Assembly (NCBI GenBank): GCA_017540355.1
Contig: JAFYBE010000042.1
Coordinates: forward strand, 1 to 64,000
Direction of reading: 5' to 3'
DNA: 64,000 nt
From: Lachnospiraceae bacterium
GTDB taxonomy: Bacteria > Bacillota > Clostridia > Lachnospirales > Lachnospiraceae
The translations under genes and the position numbers were made by a program. Position 1 is the first letter of the stretch. Each line of letters begins with the position of its first letter. Under the pieces are notes generated by a model, which saw only the letters and a list, made by a program, of their open reading frames with translations, searched no databases and had not been told where the DNA came from. This document shows positions 18,101-26,209 of this stretch, one piece after another.

Positions 18101-18329
18101 TGCTATAGAGGATTTCGACAAGCCGACGGCGGATGCATCACTTATAGCCGGTGTGTATGATGAGATATTATCTGCGGCAGAAGATATGGACTGCGACAGA
18201 CTTGAGCAGATCTTTAACGAGATGGAAGTATATCGTATTCCCGAAAATGAAGCAGAACTTTTTAACAGACTCAAAGATGCTTCAGATGCATTTGATTATG
18301 ATTCGATAATTTCGTTGCTCAAAGAATAA
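15180..18329 (+). CDS. Cytoplasmic hybrid histidine kinase with [FeFe]-hydrogenase H-cluster sensor
   Basis: A 1049-residue soluble kinase. Residues 13-29 and 47-57 hold two ferredoxin-type [4Fe-4S] motifs (C13, C16, C19, C23; C47, C50, C53, C57). Residues about 75-310 are an [FeFe]-hydrogenase large-subunit-like domain whose four H-cluster cysteines are all kept: Cys143 (QPCPALV), Cys191 (SPCIAKKIE), Cys297 and Cys301 (NCEKGC). The catalytic proton-relay Cys before Cys143 is replaced by Pro. A further Fe-S motif (Cys402, 405, 410, 427) follows. Then come HisKA His461, HATPase, receiver Asp762 and HPt His917. Sensory group C hydrogenases are known to join H-clusters to signalling domains; here no PAS is seen. 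It likely reports hydrogen, CO or redox state, which is inference. Confidence 0.92.
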   Translation: MKSNSIVYTNDNCIGCNKCIKVCSAIGACISEEIGGQARIEVDGSKCVACGSCIDVCVHGAREFADDTERFFEDLNKGEEISLLLAPAFKANYPDEYESVLGGLKEMGVKRIISVSFGADITTWGYLKYIKEHDFVGGISQPCPALVSYIERYLPELLPKLFPVQSPLMCAAIYARKKMGIKDKFAFISPCIAKKIEIEDEHNKGLVQYNVTFEHLMKFVRENGIMGDPTHSEVEYGMGSFYPTPGGLAENVKWFLGDDIYVRQIEGERHLYDWMHINTDRIREQKTPFLFIDALNCEKGCICGTAVNPEKSKTDDALYALLDIREESKKKVSGDAWSRPDKPKERLASFNEQFKDLDLNDYIRGYTDRSSECRYNIPNEEELEIIFNEMNKLTEESRHIDCTCCGYESCVQMATAIHNGFNHKENCIYYEKTMVQVLEIEKEIAEEATVAKSAFLANMSHEIRTPINAVLGMNEMILRECDDPNIVAYSESIRGAGNTLLGLVNNILDFSKIEAGKMEIEEVDYDLSSVINDLVNMIQTRVDNKGLLLELNIDPKMPKDLHGDEIRIKQIITNLLTNAAKYTEKGTVTFGMGFRLTEDPDFVELLVSVKDTGIGIKEEDIGRLFEQFERIEEKRNRNIEGTGLGMNITQRLLEMMDSTLDVKSVYGKGSEFGFVLKQKVNAWNELGDYALTYRKNLETRKIYHESFIAPDADILVIDDNPMNLMVFKSLLKRTKVKIDTANDGNEGLTYALDKKYDIIFFDHMMPGKDGIETLYEMRAQEKNPNLDTVAVCLTANAISGARQQYLNAGFDDYLTKPVDSARLEEMLITYLPKDKVILGEATADYEGTESDNVVSDELKALENYDEIDIKAGMESSGGPDAYIPLLKIFYESMDEKASEIEGFFRDNDIKNYTIKIHALKSSARLIGAIGFSEAAQNMENAGKAEDAEYIKANHEALMKRLYKFKEPLSEVFKSAIEDFDKPTADASLIAGVYDEILSAAEDMDCDRLEQIFNEMEVYRIPENEAELFNRLKDASDAFDYDSIISLLKE

Positions 18330-18352
18330 CAGTAACGTTGGAAGAGGAAAAA

Positions 18353-20413
18353 ATGAACCAGACAAAAACGGAAAGATTTATCATTATACTTGTATCTTTG
18401 ACCTGTATCGGGCTTACTTTGGAAAGCATACTCATGGGTTGGGAATTCTGGGTGCCGCCGATAATTATTCTCGGCACCGTATCGTTATGGGTAATGACTC
18501 TGACCGAGAAACCCGATTATTCCGTCAGAGAAGTCTATTATTTCATATATGCCATGTTTACGGCGCTATATCACGGTGTACATGAGACCAGCTTTTTTGA
18601 TATAGCACTTGTAATCGTGCTTGTTATGGTCGGTTTTTCGTTCTTCAATCATATATATATGATGAATATGACATTAATCGAATTCTTTATTCTTTTGGCT
18701 GTTCAGTTTGTTCTTTCTTACAAGGGCGGAGAAAGAGTATATGACGCTTTGACCATATCCCGAATCTGTCTTCATTGCGTGATTGTTTTGCTTGTATATT
18801 TCAGCTGTACAAAGGCAATTACCGACAGAAACGAGGCTAAGATTATCGACAGGGAAAAAGATGAGCGGATTGAAGCATATGATGCGGATATGGAAGATTT
18901 CTTATCCAATATATCGCATGAACTCAGAACACCGGTAAATGTTGTAAACGGAATGTCGGATCTTTTGATTAAGAGAAATGTCGGTTATGAGGCCGAGGCC
19001 ATTAAAAATGCCGGTATAAGACTGACATATCAGATAGATGATATTCAGGATTACACAGAGTGCAAGAGACGTAAACTGCTGCTTGAAGAAGAAGATTATA
19101 TCTGCACATCGCTTATCAATGATGTTGTCACAAGTTTCAGGATGCTGGAAAACGCCAAAAAACTTGAGCTTGTCGTGGATTTATCACCGACCGTGCCGAC
19201 GGTTATGCGCGGAGATATTAAAAAGCTCCATAAGATATTCAGGCATCTTCTTGAAAATGCCGTGAAATTTACCAAGCGCGGCGGAATATATGTAAAGATG
19301 TATTCCGAAGCAACGGAAGGTGATGAGTACGGAGTCAATCTGTGCATAGAGATGACCGATACCGGAATCGGAATGGACAGAAAGGCAAGACAGTCGATAT
19401 TTGTCGGAATGTATCAGGCAAATAAAAAGCGTAACAGAAGTTCGGGCGGAATAGGACTCGGCCTGTTTATTGTATACGGACTGGCTCACAGTATGGGCGG
19501 TTTTGTAAAGATAGAGAGTGAGAAAAGAGTCGGTACGACAGTGCGCGTAACAATCCCTCAGAGAGTTATCGATGATACTCCGTGTCTGTCAATCAACGGT
19601 TCTTATGACGGAGATATTCTTTTCCATGTAAGAGCCGAAAAATACAAAGTACCGCAGGTGCGTGATTTTTACCGTGCCATGGCATCCAATCTTGCGTACG
19701 GAATACATGTACCTCTGTATTCTGCGGACAGTATTAAGGAGATTGAGCGATTAATAGGTAAACTGAATGTCAAAACCATATTTATGGGTCAGGAAGAATA
19801 TGAGAGCAATCCGGAATACTTTGATAAGTTAAGCAAGGGAGATATTGTTGTTGCCGTTTCCGCTGCCAATGGCTTTAAAGTCAATGCCGGAAGCAATGTA
19901 ATGGTTATGCCCAAGCCGCTTTACGGATACCCTGTTGTTAAGATCCTTAATGAAGGACGTGATGCGGGCAATCTTGATTTTGTTGACAATATTTCAAAGC
20001 CTGTATTTACCGGCGTCAGGGCGTTGATTGTGGATGATGAACCCATGAACCTTGTTGTTGCAACGGGTCTGTTTAAGGATTACGAGATGGTAATAGACAC
20101 TGCGGCGAGCGGAAAGGAAGCCATAGAGAAATACAAGAAGAACGATTACGATATCGTGTTTATGGACCATATGATGCCGGAGATGGACGGCGTTCAGGCG
20201 ATGAAGCATATAAAAGAGGCCGGTCTGGAATTACATAAGAACGCAATTGTAATTGCATTGACGGCGAACACCGTATCCGGTGCAAGAGAAATGTTCTTCA
20301 GCGAAGGTTTTGACGGCTTTATCGGAAAACCAATAAATATATCGGAATTCGAACGAGTAATGATGCGTGTGCTTCCAAAGTCACAGGCGACGGAAAGAGG
20401 TGACAAAGCATGA
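18353..20413 (+). CDS. Membrane hybrid histidine kinase with pseudo-receiver and receiver, no HPt
   Basis: A 686-residue protein. Residues about 5-155 contain five or six membrane helices with short loops, so ligand sensing would be in or near the membrane. Then come HisKA with His189 (NISHELRTPVNVV) and HATPase_c (LENAVKF, DTGIGM, GGIGLGLFIV). Residues about 405-540 look like a receiver fold lacking the phospho-Asp but keeping a Lys-Pro strand end (MVMPKPLYGYP). A true receiver follows with Asp605 (FMDHMMPE) and GFIGKPI. Unlike its three neighbours it has no HPt, so phosphate must leave through another protein, plausibly an HPt of a neighbour. ATG 18353 is preferred over TTG 18338 because GAAGAGG lies between them. 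Its stop overlaps the next start by 4 bases (ATGA), giving translational coupling. Confidence 0.9.
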   Translation: MNQTKTERFIIILVSLTCIGLTLESILMGWEFWVPPIIILGTVSLWVMTLTEKPDYSVREVYYFIYAMFTALYHGVHETSFFDIALVIVLVMVGFSFFNHIYMMNMTLIEFFILLAVQFVLSYKGGERVYDALTISRICLHCVIVLLVYFSCTKAITDRNEAKIIDREKDERIEAYDADMEDFLSNISHELRTPVNVVNGMSDLLIKRNVGYEAEAIKNAGIRLTYQIDDIQDYTECKRRKLLLEEEDYICTSLINDVVTSFRMLENAKKLELVVDLSPTVPTVMRGDIKKLHKIFRHLLENAVKFTKRGGIYVKMYSEATEGDEYGVNLCIEMTDTGIGMDRKARQSIFVGMYQANKKRNRSSGGIGLGLFIVYGLAHSMGGFVKIESEKRVGTTVRVTIPQRVIDDTPCLSINGSYDGDILFHVRAEKYKVPQVRDFYRAMASNLAYGIHVPLYSADSIKEIERLIGKLNVKTIFMGQEEYESNPEYFDKLSKGDIVVAVSAANGFKVNAGSNVMVMPKPLYGYPVVKILNEGRDAGNLDFVDNISKPVFTGVRALIVDDEPMNLVVATGLFKDYEMVIDTAASGKEAIEKYKKNDYDIVFMDHMMPEMDGVQAMKHIKEAGLELHKNAIVIALTANTVSGAREMFFSEGFDGFIGKPINISEFERVMMRVLPKSQATERGDKA

Positions 20414-23400
20414 GCATAAAGAAAGTATTTAAAGATATATATGAAGCAATCAGAGATCCCGAAAGGGGATTGTATGAGAGAGTTTATATAATCTTCTCAA
20501 TAATATCAGAACTTGCGGTTACCATAGCCTTGATCGGAGATATTCTGACAGGTGAGAATACGGCTGAGATTGCCGTGCTTATCGGTACACTTATCGTTGT
20601 TCCCGCGGCTGTACTTGTCGGCTTTTACAAAGGGAAAATGGAGACGGCGATCAGATTTATGGTTATCTGTCTGGTGTTTGTTATACTTCCGGCATTGTTC
20701 TTCTTCGGCGGAGGCCTTAAAGGAGGCGGAGTTTTATGGCTTATATTTGCATTTATATATGTCGGACTTGTTCTGACCGGTAAATGGCGAGTCGTAATAC
20801 TTACGGTTCTGGTCTTTATGTCTATTTCTTTCTATACAATTGATTACTATAATCCCGAATTGTCATACGTTCATTCGAGAAGTATGTTTTACGTGGATTC
20901 ACTTATTTCAATTATATTGGTAGGCATTGTCAGCTTTGTAATGACATGGTTCCAAAGTCGTCTGTTTGAGGAAGAGAACGAGCGTGCAAAGAAGGAAAAA
21001 GAGAGGGCTGAGGACCTTACAAGGTCGCAGAACAGATTCTTCTCGAGCATGAGCCATGAAATAAGAACTCCAATAAATTCAATTTTAGGACTTAACGAGC
21101 TTATCTTAAGGGATCCGGATACGTCGGATGAAATAGTTAAAGATGCTTCCGGTATTCAGGGATCGGGCAAAATGCTTCTTGCTCTTATTAATGATATTCT
21201 TGACTTTTCAAAGATTGAGGCGGGAAGTATGGATATTGTTCCCGTGGATTATAAAGTCGGAGATATGATGTCTGAGATCGTTAATATGGTCTGGCTGAGG
21301 GCACATGACAAGGGACTTAAGTTTGAGGTTAATATCGATCCCAAGGTTCCGACGGTTTTATACGGCGATGAAGTCAGAATAAAGCAGGTTATCGTCAATC
21401 TGTTAAACAATGCGGTTAAATATACGGCCGAAGGAAGTGTCGAACTACACATAGAATGCGAAGAAGCGGATGATGATAACGTAATGCTTATAATTACCGT
21501 ATCAGACACGGGTATGGGAATCAAAAAAGAGGCGTTGCCTTATCTTTTCGACGCATTTAAGCGAGTAGACGAGGAGAAGAACAGACATATCGAAGGAACC
21601 GGTCTCGGACTGAGTATTGTTAAACAGCTTGTTGAACTCATGGACGGAAATGTAACCGTTAACAGTGTGTATGGTGAAGGTTCAATGTTCACTGTAGAGA
21701 TTAAGCAGGGTGTTTCAGACCGTTCGATGATAGGTGAATTAAACATCCACAATCAGGTGTTTGCAAAGCGAGAGGCTTATGAAAGCAGCTTTACCGCTCC
21801 CGATGCCAGGATACTCATTGTTGATGACAATGAGATGAACCTTGAAGTTGAGTGTAAGCTTTTGGCTGATACACATATGACTATAGATAAGGCATTAAGC
21901 GGAAGAGAAGCTTTGGAACTGTCGCTTAAGAACAGATATGATGCCATTTTGATGGATCATTTGATGCCTAAGATGGACGGAATAGAGTGTCTTGAATTGC
22001 TTCGAAATCAGTCGGGCGGACTTAACAGAACGACTCCTGTTATTGTATTAACGGCCAATGCAGGTAGCAGTAACAGAGATTTGTATAACAGATCCGGCTT
22101 TGATGGCTATCTTGTAAAACCCGTATCGGGTGAGGCACTTGAATCGCTGTTAATTAAATATATCGATAAAGATAAGCTTATTCTGGGCAATAAGCTTCTA
22201 AGCATGCGTGAAGACATAAGCACCGCATCCGGATATACCGGAAAACTTCCGGTAATCATCACGACAACAAGTGTCTGCGATCTTCCGACATATGTAATCA
22301 AAAAGCTGAATCTTCCGATGCTTCCGATTCTTATCTATACGGATGAGGGAGTATTCAAGGACGGCGTTCAGATGGATTCGGACGAACTCATAAGATATAT
22401 TGAAGCCGGCGGAAATGCAATCTCAAGATCGGCCAATGAGGCTGCATATACGGAATTCTTTGCCAATGCGTTAAGAAAAGCACATCATCTTATTCATATT
22501 TCGGTCACATCAAGTATGAGTAATGACTATAAGATGGCTTCCGAAGCGGCCAAGGCCTTTGATAATGTTACGGTAATCAATTCCGGAACACTTTCATCAT
22601 CTATGGGAATACTGACAATGATTGCATGCAAGCTTGCCCAGCAGAATATTCCGCTGCAGGAGATTATTGATGAACTTGAATCAATGAAGACAAGATTAAG
22701 ATGCAGCTTTGTGGTGGATACTACTGAGTTTATGGCAAAGAAAGGCTTTATCAGCCCGTTTGTTCATAAAGCAGCGATGAGTTTAAATCTTCATCCCTGC
22801 ATAAGTTTTAAAGATGACAAATCCATTGTCGGTCCCGTTTGGATGGGAAGTACGCAAAGAGCATATAAGAAGTATATAAAGAAGGCTTTCCCCGTGGATA
22901 TTATTCCGGATTCCGATGTGGTATTTATAACTTATGCAGATATTCCGGTGGATATCCTTATGAAGATTAAAGAGGAAATAAGCAAGTATGCGTATTTTGA
23001 GCATGTTATATTCAAACAGGCATCTGCCGCAATTTCTTCAAACTGCGGTCCGGGAACGTTCGGTGTACTTTATTTTGTAAAGTCTAACAAGTCATATAAT
23101 ATAGGCTCATATTTTGAGAATGAGAATTATTTTTCGGAAGATGATGCGGATGACGATTCATGGCATGATTTTGTAACTCCCGCGGACGCTCCGGTTCCAA
23201 TCGAATCCGAGGAAAATCTTAAATGGTATGATCTGATACCGGGAATAAACGGTACAGTGGCATTAGCCAACAGCGGATCTGAAGAAACTTTGAATTCCGT
23301 TATCAAACTCTTTTACGATTCGATACCCGAGAAATCCAAAGAGATACAGGAATATTATGAATCTGAAAACTGGCAGGACTATGCAATCAAAGTACATGCC

Positions 23401-23811
23401 CTTAAGAGTTCCGCAAAGTTAATCGGTGCAATGAGTCTTGCCAACGATGCGCAGCTTTTGGAAAATGCAGGTAAAGAAACGAATGTTGAATACATCAAAG
23501 CACACCATGACGGATTCATGAGTGACTATATAAAATACAAAGATCTGATGGCCGAAATATTCGCGGATGACAGCGAAGAAAACAGCGATGACAATAACAG
23601 ACCCGTGGCTGATGATTATCTTATGAAGAGCATATATGAGGGCTTAATGGAAGCTGCGGATAATATGGATTGCGATGCCATAGAAAGTATGTTAAATGAG
23701 TTAAAAGAGTACAAGATACCCGATTCCGAGAAGGAGAGATTTTCCGCTATTTGTGAAAAGGCCGGAAACTTTGATTATGACGGAATCAAAGAATTGCTTG
23801 AAAACAATTAA
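20410..23811 (+). CDS. Hybrid histidine kinase with inserted DegV (fatty-acid-binding) domain
   Basis: An 1133-residue membrane kinase. About six helices (20-190) precede HisKA His216 (MSHEIRTPINSIL), HATPase_c and a receiver with Asp516 (LMDHLMPK). Residues about 612-895 are a DegV/FakB-like domain: VIITTTSVCDLP, a swap of the usual TDSTxDLP start, then ISVTSSMSNDYKMASEAA, the IxSxLSgTYqsA region, and VINSGTLSSSMG, the iDS..s.G region. DegV proteins bind long-chain fatty acids; FakB presents them to a kinase subunit. An HPt with His996 (VHALKSSAKLIGA) closes the relay. A DegV domain inside a hybrid kinase is an uncommon arrangement and suggests fatty-acid or acyl-chain sensing, which is inference. 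ATG 20410 overlaps the previous stop. The symporter gene follows after 21 bases. Confidence 0.9.
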   Translation: MSIKKVFKDIYEAIRDPERGLYERVYIIFSIISELAVTIALIGDILTGENTAEIAVLIGTLIVVPAAVLVGFYKGKMETAIRFMVICLVFVILPALFFFGGGLKGGGVLWLIFAFIYVGLVLTGKWRVVILTVLVFMSISFYTIDYYNPELSYVHSRSMFYVDSLISIILVGIVSFVMTWFQSRLFEEENERAKKEKERAEDLTRSQNRFFSSMSHEIRTPINSILGLNELILRDPDTSDEIVKDASGIQGSGKMLLALINDILDFSKIEAGSMDIVPVDYKVGDMMSEIVNMVWLRAHDKGLKFEVNIDPKVPTVLYGDEVRIKQVIVNLLNNAVKYTAEGSVELHIECEEADDDNVMLIITVSDTGMGIKKEALPYLFDAFKRVDEEKNRHIEGTGLGLSIVKQLVELMDGNVTVNSVYGEGSMFTVEIKQGVSDRSMIGELNIHNQVFAKREAYESSFTAPDARILIVDDNEMNLEVECKLLADTHMTIDKALSGREALELSLKNRYDAILMDHLMPKMDGIECLELLRNQSGGLNRTTPVIVLTANAGSSNRDLYNRSGFDGYLVKPVSGEALESLLIKYIDKDKLILGNKLLSMREDISTASGYTGKLPVIITTTSVCDLPTYVIKKLNLPMLPILIYTDEGVFKDGVQMDSDELIRYIEAGGNAISRSANEAAYTEFFANALRKAHHLIHISVTSSMSNDYKMASEAAKAFDNVTVINSGTLSSSMGILTMIACKLAQQNIPLQEIIDELESMKTRLRCSFVVDTTEFMAKKGFISPFVHKAAMSLNLHPCISFKDDKSIVGPVWMGSTQRAYKKYIKKAFPVDIIPDSDVVFITYADIPVDILMKIKEEISKYAYFEHVIFKQASAAISSNCGPGTFGVLYFVKSNKSYNIGSYFENENYFSEDDADDDSWHDFVTPADAPVPIESEENLKWYDLIPGINGTVALANSGSEETLNSVIKLFYDSIPEKSKEIQEYYESENWQDYAIKVHALKSSAKLIGAMSLANDAQLLENAGKETNVEYIKAHHDGFMSDYIKYKDLMAEIFADDSEENSDDNNRPVADDYLMKSIYEGLMEAADNMDCDAIESMLNELKEYKIPDSEKERFSAICEKAGNFDYDGIKELLENN

Positions 23812-23832
23812 TATTGAAAGGTTTGGTTATTA

Positions 23833-25356
23833 ATGGACTTTATCATTCAGATAAACGATAAAGTAAATAATTTTGCATGGGGAACGTTCGGCTTGATACT
23901 TATGCTCGGTACCGGCCTTATATGCACCGTGATCACCGGCTTTTTCCAGATTACGCACTTAAGACACTGGTTTAAAAAGACTTTCGGAATCATGAACAGT
24001 GAGGGACGAATCATTAACGATGCCGGTGCGCTTTCGCAGTTTAGAACGTTCTGTACCGCTTTGTGTGCAACAATAGGAACCGGTAATATTGCAGGTGTTG
24101 CAACGGCCATATGTGTCGGCGGACCGGGTGCCGTGTTCTGGATGTGGGTTGCTGCATTTTTCGGAATGATGGTCAAGTATTCAGAGAATGTACTCGGAAT
24201 GTATTACAGGCGAAGGAACCAGGAAGGAGCCTGGTCCGGCGGCCCCATGTATTACCTTGAAGATGGCTTGGGTTCAATCAAAAACTGCAAAAAACTCGGA
24301 AGATTTTTGGGTATTGTATTCTGTATATTTACCGTTTTGGCCTCTTTCGGTATCGGAAATATGGGTCAGATCAATAAGATAACGATAAATTTTGAGTCGA
24401 CCTTTTTATCGGACGTGAATCTGGGAATGTTCATGGGACTGCCGAGGGTCAATCTCATGATAGGTGTGGTATTGATGATATCCGTGGCCGTTATACTTAT
24501 GGGTGGTTTAAGAAGACTTGCTGCGGTATCGGAGAAGCTTATTCCCACAATGTCAGTTGCCTATATAGTCGGATGCCTGGTAATAATACTTATGCATATT
24601 AGTGTTTTTCCGGCTGCAATCGGTTCGATCTTTAAATTCGCATTGGGTCCGGATGCCGTAAAAGGCGGTGTGGCAGGCAGCGCGATACAACTAGCGCTAA
24701 ATACCGTAAAAAGCGGATGCAAAAGAGGAGTTTTCTCCAATGAAGCAGGTCTCGGATCATCGGTTATGGTACACAGTAACAGTTGCGCCAGAGAACCCGT
24801 GAGACAGGGACTGTGGGGAATAGCGGAAGTATTCCTTGATACAATCGTTATATGTACAATGACAGCCTTGGTTGTCTTGGAATCGGGCGCGATAGATCTT
24901 AATACGGGATTGATGGTGGAAGGAACAAATGATTCTACGCTTGTGGCTAAGGCGTTCGGCGCAACACTCGGCAAACCCGGAGAATGGTTTGTAGTCCTGG
25001 CGATCACTCTTTTTGCATTCACGACCGTTATGGGATGGTCATATTACGGAGCGAAGGTTACAGAGTACCTTTTCGGGGTAACCTGGGCAAAGGTATATCG
25101 GAGTTTCTTTGTTTTGCTCATAGTATTCGGAGCTGTTATGGAGTCCAATCTGGCTTGGGATATATCAGATACGTTTAACGGTCTTATGATGATCCCCAAT
25201 CTGATCGGATTGCTGGCGCAGATTCCGCTTATTATTAAACTTACGAGGAATTACGTTGAAAGACGAATAAAAGGGAAAGATATCCGCCCGTTGCTTTCTT
25301 ATGATGTTGATATTCAAAGAGAAGCAATTAAGGCGATTGAAAAAGGAGCCGGTTGA
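23833..25356 (+). CDS. Alanine/glycine:cation symporter (AGCS family)
   Basis: A 507-residue membrane transporter that imports alanine or glycine with Na+ or H+. Family signatures are clear: FRTFCTALCATIGTGNIAGVATAI near residues 55-95, the GPGAVFWMW motif, WSGGPMYYLEDG and KRGVFSNEAGLGSSVMVHS. About ten or eleven helices are visible and the length is normal for AGCS proteins. It begins 21 bases after the DegV-kinase with GAAAGG as ribosome site, so it is probably in the same transcript. Placement between kinases and a response regulator suggests that amino-acid uptake is a target or a co-sensor of the relay. Confidence 0.92.
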   Translation: MDFIIQINDKVNNFAWGTFGLILMLGTGLICTVITGFFQITHLRHWFKKTFGIMNSEGRIINDAGALSQFRTFCTALCATIGTGNIAGVATAICVGGPGAVFWMWVAAFFGMMVKYSENVLGMYYRRRNQEGAWSGGPMYYLEDGLGSIKNCKKLGRFLGIVFCIFTVLASFGIGNMGQINKITINFESTFLSDVNLGMFMGLPRVNLMIGVVLMISVAVILMGGLRRLAAVSEKLIPTMSVAYIVGCLVIILMHISVFPAAIGSIFKFALGPDAVKGGVAGSAIQLALNTVKSGCKRGVFSNEAGLGSSVMVHSNSCAREPVRQGLWGIAEVFLDTIVICTMTALVVLESGAIDLNTGLMVEGTNDSTLVAKAFGATLGKPGEWFVVLAITLFAFTTVMGWSYYGAKVTEYLFGVTWAKVYRSFFVLLIVFGAVMESNLAWDISDTFNGLMMIPNLIGLLAQIPLIIKLTRNYVERRIKGKDIRPLLSYDVDIQREAIKAIEKGAG

Positions 25357-25415
25357 TATACTTAAGTGGTATTTTTTCGGCAAATCGTGTATAACTTATG
25401 TAGGAGGTTTTTGAG

Positions 25416-26201
25416 ATGTTTGATAAACGTGTAGGAGTGGCCATCGTAGCGATGCAATACAGTGTGGTGGTCAAGGGATTGGAAAAGAAACTGGAGGACC
25501 TGGGATATAAGATATTATCCATTGAATCCAATCTCGAAGCAATAAATGATCATGCAAAAGAAATCGAATTATACATGCTGTATATCCCCGACAACATTAT
25601 TGAAGACGATCTTAAGCTTAATCATTTGGGGTTAATAAGCAGAATGCTTGATAAAACCGGTAAAAAGGTTATGGCGATAGGTGAGAAGAAATCCCATGTT
25701 GAACTTATGGATTTCATACCTGAGATAGCGCACTTTAAGTGGCTTGAAAAGCCGATAGATATGGAAAATCTGGATTCCATTATGGAGAAGGTCTTAAGTG
25801 AGTCCGGAGAAGATGACGGAGTAAGTGATAAGCCAAAGAGAATTCTTTTGGTTGATGATGATCCTACATATGCCAAGATGGTAAGAGAGTGGATCAAGTA
25901 TAAGTACAGGGTGGATATTGTGACTGCAGGTATGCAGGCTATCACATTCCTTCTTAAAGTTAAGGAGGATGAGCAGGTTGATCTGATTCTGCTTGACTAT
26001 GAGATGCCTGTTGTGGACGGACCGCAGGTTCTTCAGATGTTGCGTCAGGAACCCGCAACGGCGAATATACCTGTTGTATTCCTTACGGGTAACGGTTCAA
26101 GAGAAGCGGTATCACGTGTTATGGAATTGAAGCCTGACGGATACATTCTTAAATCAACCTCCAGAATGGATTTGATTAAATATCTTGAAAAAAAGATCTG
26201 A
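25416..26201 (+). CDS. Response regulator: pseudo-receiver plus receiver, no output domain
   Basis: A 261-residue soluble protein. Residues 1-125 have a receiver-like alternation of strands and helices ending in KWLEKPIDMENLDS, with the Lys-Pro of receivers but no Asp at the phosphorylation site. Residues about 140-261 are a complete receiver: acidic pocket VDDDP, phospho-Asp194 (LILLDYEMPVVDG), Thr in VVFLTGNG and Lys in YILKST. There is no DNA-binding, enzymatic or RNA-binding output domain. It may be the shared phosphate acceptor of the HPt domains encoded just upstream, acting by protein contact. GGAGG precedes ATG 25416. The gap to the symporter is 59 bases and the M16 protease follows after 8. 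Confidence 0.88.
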   Translation: MFDKRVGVAIVAMQYSVVVKGLEKKLEDLGYKILSIESNLEAINDHAKEIELYMLYIPDNIIEDDLKLNHLGLISRMLDKTGKKVMAIGEKKSHVELMDFIPEIAHFKWLEKPIDMENLDSIMEKVLSESGEDDGVSDKPKRILLVDDDPTYAKMVREWIKYKYRVDIVTAGMQAITFLLKVKEDEQVDLILLDYEMPVVDGPQVLQMLRQEPATANIPVVFLTGNGSREAVSRVMELKPDGYILKSTSRMDLIKYLEKKI

Positions 26202-26209
26202 GGAGAAAG

